Shown here in pieces: positions 1 through 6,014 of a stretch of DNA of 6,014 nt. The position numbers and the translations under genes were made by a program. The notes under the pieces were generated by a model. It was not told the DNA's origin and did not search any database. It worked only from the letters and a program-made list of their open reading frames with translations. The DNA is from Campylobacteraceae bacterium (GTDB lineage Bacteria > Campylobacterota > Campylobacteria > Campylobacterales > Sulfurovaceae), in NCBI GenBank assembly GCA_026995985.1, contig JALWNF010000061.1:1-6014 (forward strand). Direction: 5' to 3'. Each line of letters opens with the position of its first letter. Position 1 is the stretch's first letter.

Positions 1-77
1 ATAATCTCTTTGTATTTACCAGTTTTTAAATCCTCTTCTACAATTCGCCTTAAAAAATCTTTGCTTCTATTTTCCAT
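1..77 (-). CDS. glnS: Glutaminyl-tRNA synthetase, N-terminal fragment (runs off the left edge)
   Basis: Only the first 25 codons lie in the window, read on the minus strand from an ATG at 77-75. The peptide begins MENRSKDFLRRIVEEDL and continues with KTGKYKEI. This matches the very start of bacterial GlnRS, where a segment of the form F-(I/L)-R-x-I-(I/V)-(D/E)-E-D-L-x-(S/T)-G-K comes just before the TRFPPEPNG class I motif, which would lie just outside. The enzyme charges tRNA-Gln with glutamine in the cytoplasm. An AAAGGG Shine-Dalgarno (92-87 on the minus strand) lies 9 bases before the ATG and supports this start. The gene is transcribed away from the LysM gene at 183. Identification rests on a short but characteristic N-terminus; no catalytic residue is visible. 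H. pylori and C. jejuni use the GatCAB transamidation route instead, so a direct GlnRS suggests a different branch of the phylum. Confidence 0.82.
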   Translation of the reverse strand, partial: MENRSKDFLRRIVEEDLKTGKYKEI

Positions 78-107
78 TATTTTGTACCCTTTGATATTGA
101 GGGGTGT

Positions 108-117
108 ATTTTAGCCA
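108..117 (-). promoter_or_regulatory. Possible -10 region for glnS
   Basis: Read on the minus strand the bases are TGGCTAAAAT. The hexamer TAAAAT (113-108) matches five of six consensus -10 positions and has a TG just upstream, one base further away than in a canonical extended -10. It lies about 30 bases before the glnS start codon, a reasonable distance for a short leader. No -35 box is evident. In such an AT-rich gap a match of this quality can arise by chance. Confidence 0.3.
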
Positions 118-143
118 ATTAGTGCTTAAGTAGTTTTAACTTA

Positions 144-152
144 TGTTATACT
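144..152 (+). promoter_or_regulatory. Extended -10 promoter for the LysM gene
   Basis: TGTTATACT is an extended -10 element (TGn followed by TATACT, five of six consensus positions). It lies 30 bases before the ATG at 183, which predicts a transcript start near 159 and a leader of about 24 bases. There is no convincing TTGACA-like -35 at the usual spacing, which fits the sigma-70 promoters of Campylobacterota, where the extended -10 dominates. A GGGAAG Shine-Dalgarno at 172-177 follows. Confidence 0.55.
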
Positions 153-182
153 TACATACAATAATAAAAATGGGAAGTTACA

Positions 183-1247
183 ATGTCAAATCAAGAAGAG
201 AATATTATTGTAAAGAAGATAGAAGGACCAAGCGTTGATGATGAGTATGCTTTCTTTGAGGAATATAGCTACTATGAAGATGAAGAGCCTCATAGAAGTA
301 AGTTAAAATTGCTCTTTTTATCTCTAACTGCTCTTTTAGTTGGAGGAGGGGCTTTTTATTTAGCTCAAAATAGAGAGTTACTACAAAACGATAAAGTAGC
401 AACATCTACAGTAAAAAAAGAGTCTAAAAATGAAGTTATACATAAAAATCTTGAAGATGAAAAGAGGAGTTCTACTCTTTTAGAGTCTAAATCTAAACCT
501 ATAGAGGTAGAACAATCAACTCCTAAAGAGAAAAAAAGCTCTTCTGTCATTGCTAAGCAGAGTGAACCTAAAGTTAAAGAAGAGCCCTCAACGCATTACA
601 TAGAAGAACTTGCTATGCCAACAGTTGTTGAAAAAGAGAAGGTTGTTAAAAAAGAGAGAAAGATAGAAGAGCCAAAAAGTAAAAAAGTTGTAAAGATAAA
701 CTCACAAGAGAGTGAGATTGCAACAAAAGAGAATGAGATTAAAAAGTTAAAAGTTGCAAATATTCAAGAGGTAAAGGAAGAAAAAGTTAAAAGTGTTGTT
801 ACTAAACCTAAAGTTTATAAAAGGGTAACTGCTAAAAAGCAAAAAATAAAAAAGGTAATAGTTAAAAAACGAAAGCCCACACTTATTGCTCACTATGAGA
901 AGATAAAACCTCGTATTATTCGTGTAAAAAAAGGTGATACTTTAGTTTTATTGGCAAAAAGATTTTATGGTAATGAGAGGGAGTATAAAAGAATAGTCAG
1001 AGCAAATAGAAGAATAAAGAGTTCAAAGACAGCTCTACGTTTAGGTGAGAAGTTGGTCATACCAAGAAAAGATAATAAGACTAAAAGAAGATATATTATT
1101 GTTGAAAAAGGTAATACCTTAGCGATGATTGCTAAAAAGTTTTATGGAGATGAAAAGGCTGTTTATAAAATAGTTAGAGCCAATAGTAAAATTAAGAGTA
1201 GTCGCTCTATGTTGCATATAGGTCAAAAGGTCTATGTTCCTCAATAG
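183..1247 (+). CDS. Membrane-anchored protein with two C-terminal LysM domains
   Basis: This 354-residue protein has four parts. Residues 1-37 are strongly acidic (12 Asp/Glu in the first 35) and likely cytoplasmic. Basic residues R38, K40 and K42 precede one hydrophobic helix at about 43-60, so the orientation is N-in. Residues 65-245 form a low-complexity linker rich in Lys, Glu, Ser and some Pro, probably extended or partly coiled coil. Two LysM domains follow at 247-295 and 306-354. They align without gaps, about 24 of 49 positions are identical, and both carry the KG-(D/N)-TL, A-K-x-FYG and IVRAN blocks and a final (I/V)-P. LysM domains bind N-acetylglucosamine-containing glycans, so the protein probably links the inner membrane to peptidoglycan. 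No catalytic domain is present. GGGAAG at 172-177, five bases before the ATG, supports the start. The gene is monocistronic or nearly so, since the next gene has its own promoter. A precise role (division, cell shape, envelope assembly) cannot be read from the sequence. Confidence 0.9.
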   Translation: MSNQEENIIVKKIEGPSVDDEYAFFEEYSYYEDEEPHRSKLKLLFLSLTALLVGGGAFYLAQNRELLQNDKVATSTVKKESKNEVIHKNLEDEKRSSTLLESKSKPIEVEQSTPKEKKSSSVIAKQSEPKVKEEPSTHYIEELAMPTVVEKEKVVKKERKIEEPKSKKVVKINSQESEIATKENEIKKLKVANIQEVKEEKVKSVVTKPKVYKRVTAKKQKIKKVIVKKRKPTLIAHYEKIKPRIIRVKKGDTLVLLAKRFYGNEREYKRIVRANRRIKSSKTALRLGEKLVIPRKDNKTKRRYIIVEKGNTLAMIAKKFYGDEKAVYKIVRANSKIKSSRSMLHIGQKVYVPQ

Positions 1248-1278
1248 TTTTATTGGTTAAGTAAAAGAGCTAACATTA

Positions 1279-1287
1279 TGCTATAAT
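1279..1287 (+). promoter_or_regulatory. Strong extended -10 promoter for the 1318/1700 gene pair
   Basis: TGCTATAAT is a perfect match to the extended -10 consensus. It lies 30 bases before the ATG at 1318, giving a predicted transcript start near 1294. Seventeen bases upstream there is no TTGACA-like box; the best resemblance, TTGGTT at 1253-1258, is too far away (23-base spacer). This fits the Campylobacterota promoter type. No terminator separates it from the LysM gene, so some read-through is possible. Confidence 0.7.
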
Positions 1288-1317
1288 TTAAAACTTATTT
1301 CAACGAGGACAATTATA

Positions 1318-1695
1318 ATGAATTTAGATAAAGTAATCTCTGGTTTTTTCTTTATTTTAGCAATGACCATTAATTTTGGTTTTTTTTATGGTGATATAGA
1401 TAACCCTGAACTACATAGTGTCTATGAACTATTTGTCGCTTTAGTTGTAAGTCTTATCTCTACTGTTTTAAAGATTGGAGATAAGACACAGTTAGGAGCT
1501 GTACTTTTGGCTACAAGTTTAGTTGCAGATATACAACTAATAGCTGCTGTAACAGTTTGGACAGTTACAGAGTATTTATCTATAGTTGATGTTGAAGCTT
1601 TTGCAGCTATTATCTCTCTTTCAGGTGGTGCATTGTTGGCAAATGTTACCTCTGTTATACTCTACATAGGTGAAACATTAAAGTCAAAAAGGTAA
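1318..1695 (+). CDS. Small four-helix integral membrane protein, possibly DUF6394-like
   Basis: This 125-residue, very hydrophobic protein has four likely membrane helices at about 6-24, 34-52, 58-84 and 93-117, short loops and a basic C-terminal tail (KSKR). There is no signal peptide, no cysteine and no recognisable catalytic motif. Acidic residues inside or at the edge of helices (E37 in helix 2, D71 in helix 3, E85 after helix 3) and Gly-rich turns could matter for function. A GAGGA Shine-Dalgarno at 1305-1309, eight bases before the ATG, supports the start. It ends four bases before the GTG of the channel gene and shares its transcript, which suggests an accessory or partner role for that channel. 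I recall an uncharacterised Campylobacterota membrane family (DUF6394) of about this size and type, but cannot confirm membership without a profile search. The biochemical function is unknown. Confidence 0.88.
   Translation: MNLDKVISGFFFILAMTINFGFFYGDIDNPELHSVYELFVALVVSLISTVLKIGDKTQLGAVLLATSLVADIQLIAAVTVWTVTEYLSIVDVEAFAAIISLSGGALLANVTSVILYIGETLKSKR
1688..1692 (+). promoter_or_regulatory. Ribosome binding site that fixes the GTG start of the channel gene
   Basis: AAAGG lies seven bases before the GTG at 1700 and sits within the last codons of the upstream gene, next to its TAA (1693-1695). The overlap suggests translational coupling. It also decides the start: the first in-frame ATG downstream encodes M31, and starting there would remove the first membrane helix. 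Confidence 0.65.
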
Positions 1696-1699
1696 TCAA

Positions 1700-3385
1700 G
1701 TGAATAATAATGCACTTTGGATTATCTTACAGAAGTTAAGGATACCTCTTCTTGTTATTATAGTTACTTACTCAATCGCAATACTAGGAATGGTACTCAT
1801 TCCAGGTATGGACGACAAAGGCAATGTCTATCATCTTAGTTTTTTTGATGCCTTCTACTTTGTCTCTTATATGGCTTCAACCATTGGTTTTGGTGAAGCA
1901 CCTTATGCTTTTACATATCCACAGAAACTTTGGGTATCTGTCTGTATATATATTACTGTTGTAGGGTGGTTTTATGGTTTAGGGGCTTTGGTCTCAGCAG
2001 TAACAGATAAAACTCTTAAGTTTGAAGTGATGAGGAACCGTTTTAGAAAAAAGGTTAGGGAGCTTGAAGGTAACTTTGTTATTGTATTGGGTTATACTCA
2101 TGTAAATGCTGAGATTATTAAAAAGTTACATAATGCAAATATGGAAGTTGTACTCATTGATAATGATGAAGAGAAGATAAATATTTTTATGTTAGAGGAG
2201 ATGAAGCAAGATGTACCTGTAATGGTAGCTGATGCACTACTAACTGAGACACTTCAAGATGCTGGTATTTTGCAGAGTAACTGTAAGGGAATCATCTCTC
2301 TATTTGAAAATGAAGAGCATAATTTTCGTATTTCTATTTTAACTAAATTCTTAAATCCAAATGTTAAGGTAATAGCGAAATCGACCTATGATGATATATC
2401 AAAGAGTATTTTAGATACAGACATTGCTAAGGTTATTAATCCATTTGAAGTATTTGCAAAAAGGGTTGATGTTGCACTGCGTTCACCACATACACTTGTA
2501 GTTGAAAACTGGATTTATGGCAATAGTGATTTGAGTGAAGAGCCTCTATCTCTACCAGAGGGTAAGTATGTTATTTGTGGTTATGGTCGATTTGGAAAAG
2601 CACTACAGTCAAAATTTAATAAATATGGCATAGAGCATGTTTTTATTGATGCTAAACGTTTAGCAAACCATAAGATGATAGAAGAGGGTATTTTTGTTCG
2701 TGCTAATCCTGATGACAAAGATATACTTCTTGATGTTGGAATTAAAGAGGCTGCAGCTCTGATTGTAGGAACAAAGAATGACATAGATAATCTCTCTATA
2801 GTTATTACAGCTAAAAAGCTTAATCCTGACATATATATTATTGCTAGAGAAAATACTATGCAAGAGGTTAGTGTTTTTCAGGCTGCAAATATAGATTGGC
2901 TCTTTGTAATTGAGCAGATATATATTAATAAAGCCTCAATGGCAATTGCCAATCCATTAAAACATCGTTTTTTAAAGTTGATATTAACACAAAAAGAGAA
3001 TTGGACAAAGTCTCTTATTACTCTCTTAAAAAATCAGGTAGATGTTAATCCACTTTTAAAAAGATTAGATATAGAAGAGGAGAGTGCTTATGCTTTATAT
3101 CATGAGCTATTAAATGGTGTAGAGGTTAAAATAGAGACTCTTTTGTGCTCTTTAAAAGATAGAGATGTACACAACCCTACTTTACCTCTACTACTATATA
3201 GAGATGGAGATGAGATACTCTTGCCAACTAATATAAATTTACAGATTGGAGACCAAATTCTATTTGCCTGTACCAAAGAGAGTTTAGAGGAGATAGAGTT
3301 GATTGCTTCAAATATCTATGAGTTACACTATGCAATGTATGGAAAAGAGAAGGTAAATCCTATTTTAAGAAAAATTTTTAGTTAG
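1700..3385 (+). CDS. Potassium-channel-like protein with two cytoplasmic RCK (TrkA-N) domains
   Basis: This 561-residue protein has a two-helix pore module. Helix M1 is at about 14-35, a pore helix at about 48-60 leads into the filter TIGFGE (61-66), and helix M2 is at about 77-101. The filter matches the K+ channel signature T-x-G-(Y/F)-G, with Phe for Tyr and Glu for the usual Asp. The cytoplasmic part starts near 120. A first Rossmann fold (126-250) has a degenerate nucleotide loop (GYTHVN, 131-136) and acidic D154/D156. A second (289-405) has an intact GYGRFG loop (294-299) and D317, the type that binds a dinucleotide or adenine nucleotide. Residues about 405-475 are helical and unassigned. 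Residues 475-545 resemble a TrkA-C/RCK-C ligand domain, including an LLLYRDGDEILLP stretch and an IGDQILF strand. By analogy with MthK-type channels, the RCK domains would gate K+ (or other cation) flow in response to a ligand. The start is GTG, four bases after the small membrane gene. Ligand and ion selectivity are inferred. Confidence 0.9.
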   Translation: MNNNALWIILQKLRIPLLVIIVTYSIAILGMVLIPGMDDKGNVYHLSFFDAFYFVSYMASTIGFGEAPYAFTYPQKLWVSVCIYITVVGWFYGLGALVSAVTDKTLKFEVMRNRFRKKVRELEGNFVIVLGYTHVNAEIIKKLHNANMEVVLIDNDEEKINIFMLEEMKQDVPVMVADALLTETLQDAGILQSNCKGIISLFENEEHNFRISILTKFLNPNVKVIAKSTYDDISKSILDTDIAKVINPFEVFAKRVDVALRSPHTLVVENWIYGNSDLSEEPLSLPEGKYVICGYGRFGKALQSKFNKYGIEHVFIDAKRLANHKMIEEGIFVRANPDDKDILLDVGIKEAAALIVGTKNDIDNLSIVITAKKLNPDIYIIARENTMQEVSVFQAANIDWLFVIEQIYINKASMAIANPLKHRFLKLILTQKENWTKSLITLLKNQVDVNPLLKRLDIEEESAYALYHELLNGVEVKIETLLCSLKDRDVHNPTLPLLLYRDGDEILLPTNINLQIGDQILFACTKESLEEIELIASNIYELHYAMYGKEKVNPILRKIFS

Positions 3386-3397
3386 CTTGTTAATACT

Positions 3398-3427
3398 TTG
3401 TTCACTAACTTGAAGTATATTTATAAA
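3398..3427 (+). promoter_or_regulatory. Possible promoter for the M16 protease gene
   Basis: TTGTTC at 3398-3403 and TATAAA at 3422-3427 are spaced 18 bases apart, giving a predicted transcript start near 3434 and a short leader. The surrounding gap is almost pure A/T, so chance matches are likely, and the gene could also be read from the upstream channel operon because no terminator is seen between them. An AAAGG Shine-Dalgarno at 3439-3443, six bases before the ATG at 3450, is clear. Confidence 0.35.
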
Positions 3428-3449
3428 TAACTTTTAAAAAAGGCTCTAT

Positions 3450-6014
3450 ATGAAAAAATTTTTACTTCTATTTCTATTTCCGTATCTTATCTATGCCAAT
3501 GCAACTACCTCTGAACTTCTTCCTAAAGAGAAGAGTGTAATAGAAGGAGAACTTGCTAATGGCTTTAAGTACAGCATTATGCACAACAAAAAACCTAAAC
3601 ATCGAGCAGAGTTACGTCTGTTAGTTAAAGTTGGTTCTCTTGAAGAGAATCAGAGTGAACTTGGTGTTGCTCACTTTGTGGAGCATATGGCATTTAATGG
3701 CTCAAAACACTTTAAGAAGAACGATTTAATTGACTATTTAGAGTCAATAGGGGTTCAGTTTGGTGGTGACCTAAATGCCAATACAAGCTATGAGAGAACA
3801 ATTTATAAGTTAACTGTTCCCTTAGAAAAAGATAACTTAGAGAAGAGCTTTACTGTCTTTTTAGATTGGGCAGAGGGAATAACCTTTGACAAAGAGGAGT
3901 TTAACAAAGAGAGAGGGGTCATACTTGAAGAGGCACGGCTTCGAAATAGAGTCAGTGAGCGTATCTTTAAGCAGATAGAGCCTCTTATCTTTAAAAATAG
4001 CCCCTATTTTCACAAAGAGCCAATAGGTAAAAAGGATATAATCAAAAATATTCCTGCCAAGGAGGCAAAGGCTTTTTATAAGAGATGGTATAGCCCTGAG
4101 CTTATGCACTTTGTGGCTGTAGGTGATTTTAACGCTACTAAGGTAGAGGAGATGATTAAAAAAACCTTTAGCTCTCTAAAGAGAACCTCTCACCCAAAAC
4201 GAGTGGCAAGAGTTATTCCTGAAAACAATACAACACGCATAAAGACCGTTTGGGACAAAGAGGTTACCTCTAACAGTATAGAGGTATACTACCTTGACAA
4301 ATTAGACCCTCTGTTGACTAAAGGTGACTTTAGAAAAGGTCTTATAGATGCTATGATGAGGAAACTCTTTGCTATAAAAGCCAAAGAGCAGATAGAGAAA
4401 GTTAATCCAAAGGCGACTGTTATTAACTTTTATGAGGATACATTTAATAAAAATAGAGGAGCATATATCTTTTCAGCCTCCTATAAAGATGGTGATGAGC
4501 TACCTGCACTTAGGGAGCTTTATGCGTTAATTTTTAGTTTTCAAAAATATGGTTTTTCTCCAAACGACTTAGCTCAAGTCAAAAAAGAGATGTTAGCCTC
4601 TAATGAGAAGCATTATGCTCGTGTGCATGATCAAACCTCTAGCTCATTAGTTGGTGATTTACTCTTTTGTGCAAAAAATAAAGACCAGACTTTTGTAGAT
4701 TATGATGTTGAGTATAAGCTTAACAAAGAGATGATAAAAGATATAAAGATAGAGGAGATAAATGCTCTTTTTAGAAGATTTTTAAACTTTGAAGATAGAG
4801 TGATTATATTCAAAAACTCTACAGGTAAGAGCTACTCCAAAGATGAGGTACTAAAAACTATAGAAGATGCCAAAGCATACCTTACTGATGTAAGCAAAAC
4901 AAAAAAGTTACCAAGTGAGTTAAAGGTAGATGAGCTAAAACCTAAAAAGATAGTTAGTGAGAGTTATGATAAAAAGAGAGATATTCATGAGTTTACTTTA
5001 GAAAATGGTCTAAAGGTAGCCTTTAAAGAGACAGACTTTACAAAAGATAGAGTTATTTTGCGAGGGTTTAGCTATGGTGGTAAATCTCTCTATGACGCCA
5101 ATAAGCTTTTAGAGTTAAGTAATGTAGTCACATTTGTAACCAATTCGGGAGTAGCCAACTACTCTATGCTTGAACTCAATAGGATTTTGAGTGACAAGAG
5201 TATCCATGTAGGTTTTGGAATACATGAGAGAACAGAGAGTATTACTGGGTATGCAAACAGTAACGATATAGAGAGTATGTTTGCACTTCTCTACTTGCAA
5301 CTTACTAAGCCAAAGATAGACAAAAGAGTTACCAACAATATTAAAAATATTTTAAAAATAGACGCTACAGAGGCACTAAATGACCCTGAAACTAGATTTT
5401 CTAGAGAGGTTAAAAAGTTTTATTATAAAAATTATGAGCGTATAGTATTTGAGACCAATGAGAGTATAGATAAGTACAATGAAGAGGAGATGTTAGAGAT
5501 ATTTAAAGATAGATTCTCTGACCTTAACAACTTTATAGTACTAATTGTTGGGGACATATCTTACAATAGGGTTAAAGAGTTATCTCAAAAATATTTGGCA
5601 AATCTACCTATAAAAAAGAGAGAGGAGATGTTTATAAAACGAGAGATTCCTCACCTAAAAGGTAAAGTAGAGTTTAGTAGAAACTACAATAGTGAAAATA
5701 TTAGTCATATAGTTCTACAGTATGAGAGTAAAGTTCCCTATAGCACCAAAAGAGGCTTTATAGCAGAAGCCTTAAGAAAGACACTAAATACTCGTCTACG
5801 TAAACTAATTCGTGAAGATAAATCAGGAGTTTATAGCATAAGTACCTCTATAGGTCTTGATGTATTGGAGGTAAAATCTCATGCTACTATCTCTTTTTCT
5901 TGTGACCCAAAACGAAAAGATGAGCTTATTAAAATGGTGGAGAAGGTTATAGAGGAGATTAAAGCAAAACCTATAACTAAAGAGGAGTTAGAGGTTTATA
6001 AAAAGGCTTATGAG
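3450..6014 (+). CDS. Exported M16 family zinc metalloprotease, PqqL-like (3' end outside the window)
   Basis: The frame is open from the ATG at 3450 to the last base, giving 855 codons without a stop. Full-length PqqL-type proteins are about 930 residues, so a short C-terminal piece is probably missing. Residues 1-18 form a signal peptide (KK, then a Leu/Phe-rich core, with likely cleavage after A16 or A18), so the enzyme should act in the periplasm. The active site is intact: the inverted zinc motif HFVEH gives ligands H75 and H79 and catalytic E78, followed by E154 and the probable third ligand E161 in ERGVILEE. Four M16 domains are visible: 35-180 and 200-390 (active half), then about 512-660 and 690-855 (half lacking HxxEH). 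R788 and Y795, seven residues apart, match the Arg/Tyr substrate-holding pair known from insulysin-type M16 enzymes. The family degrades peptides or small proteins enclosed between its halves. E. coli PqqL and its relative FusC work with TonB-dependent import, but no such partner is visible here, so the substrate is unknown. Confidence 0.93.
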   Translation, partial: MKKFLLLFLFPYLIYANATTSELLPKEKSVIEGELANGFKYSIMHNKKPKHRAELRLLVKVGSLEENQSELGVAHFVEHMAFNGSKHFKKNDLIDYLESIGVQFGGDLNANTSYERTIYKLTVPLEKDNLEKSFTVFLDWAEGITFDKEEFNKERGVILEEARLRNRVSERIFKQIEPLIFKNSPYFHKEPIGKKDIIKNIPAKEAKAFYKRWYSPELMHFVAVGDFNATKVEEMIKKTFSSLKRTSHPKRVARVIPENNTTRIKTVWDKEVTSNSIEVYYLDKLDPLLTKGDFRKGLIDAMMRKLFAIKAKEQIEKVNPKATVINFYEDTFNKNRGAYIFSASYKDGDELPALRELYALIFSFQKYGFSPNDLAQVKKEMLASNEKHYARVHDQTSSSLVGDLLFCAKNKDQTFVDYDVEYKLNKEMIKDIKIEEINALFRRFLNFEDRVIIFKNSTGKSYSKDEVLKTIEDAKAYLTDVSKTKKLPSELKVDELKPKKIVSESYDKKRDIHEFTLENGLKVAFKETDFTKDRVILRGFSYGGKSLYDANKLLELSNVVTFVTNSGVANYSMLELNRILSDKSIHVGFGIHERTESITGYANSNDIESMFALLYLQLTKPKIDKRVTNNIKNILKIDATEALNDPETRFSREVKKFYYKNYERIVFETNESIDKYNEEEMLEIFKDRFSDLNNFIVLIVGDISYNRVKELSQKYLANLPIKKREEMFIKREIPHLKGKVEFSRNYNSENISHIVLQYESKVPYSTKRGFIAEALRKTLNTRLRKLIREDKSGVYSISTSIGLDVLEVKSHATISFSCDPKRKDELIKMVEKVIEEIKAKPITKEELEVYKKAYE

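Noticed and set aside
205..550. Minus-strand open frames (205-405 and 365-550) opposite the LysM gene
   Set aside because: They lie opposite a clear LysM gene, have low-complexity translations and no family resemblance or convincing ribosome binding site.
590..880. AAA/GAA-rich stretch as a possible DNA repeat array
   Set aside because: There is no regular period; it reflects a Lys/Glu-rich protein linker coded with AT-rich codons.
1256..1274. Short GTTA/TAAC inverted repeat after the LysM gene, as a possible terminator
   Set aside because: The stem has only four pairs and no U-tract; expected by chance in AT-rich DNA.
2581..2863. Two overlapping minus-strand open frames inside the channel gene
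   Set aside because: Both mirror the conserved second RCK fold on the plus strand and have no recognisable product.
3380..3410. Inverted repeat AGTTAG (3380-3385) and CTAACT (3405-3410) over the stop codon of the channel gene, as a possible terminator
   Set aside because: The stem is only six A/T-rich pairs with a 19-base loop and no T-run follows it, so it is unlikely to terminate transcription.
3861..4109. Minus-strand open frame of 82 codons inside the protease gene
   Set aside because: It lies opposite the conserved M16 active domain, which is clearly coded on the plus strand.
5115..5300. Minus-strand open frame of 61 codons in the right part of the window
   Set aside because: The plus-strand M16 frame is continuous here and aligns with the third M16 domain.

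Overview
The window looks like ordinary chromosome from a Campylobacterota (Epsilonproteobacteria) species, probably one of the free-living Sulfurimonas/Sulfurovum-type lineages. The reasons are the strongly AT-rich composition, heavy use of AAA, TTT, AGA and TTA codons, promoters with a good extended -10 (TGnTATAAT) but no clear -35, and the protein families present. This placement is inferred from style and gene content, not from a database match. No mobile element, CRISPR array, tRNA, rRNA or prophage signal was seen.

Layout: (1) positions 1-77, minus strand, hold the first 25 codons of a glutaminyl-tRNA synthetase gene that continues outside the window. (2) A 105-bp divergent intergenic region follows. 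(3) Positions 183-1247, plus strand, encode a single-pass membrane protein with an acidic cytoplasmic tail, a long Lys/Glu-rich periplasmic linker and two C-terminal LysM domains. (4) A 70-bp gap carries a near-ideal extended -10 promoter. (5) Positions 1318-1695 encode a small four-helix membrane protein. (6) Four bases later, a GTG-started gene (1700-3385) encodes a two-helix potassium-channel-like protein with a GFG selectivity filter and two cytoplasmic RCK (TrkA-N) domains. (7) After a 64-bp gap, an open reading frame starts at 3450 and runs off the right edge without a stop. It encodes an exported two-half M16 zinc protease of the PqqL type, and it accounts for almost the whole right 2.5 kb.

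The 1318-1695 and 1700-3385 genes almost certainly form one transcript, because the Shine-Dalgarno of the second overlaps the end of the first. They may act together in ion flux at the inner membrane. The LysM protein and the M16 protease both work in the cell envelope but appear to have their own promoters. Nothing here amounts to a clearly new system. The most interesting items are the small membrane protein paired with an unusual double-RCK channel, and the TonB-like architecture of the LysM protein.
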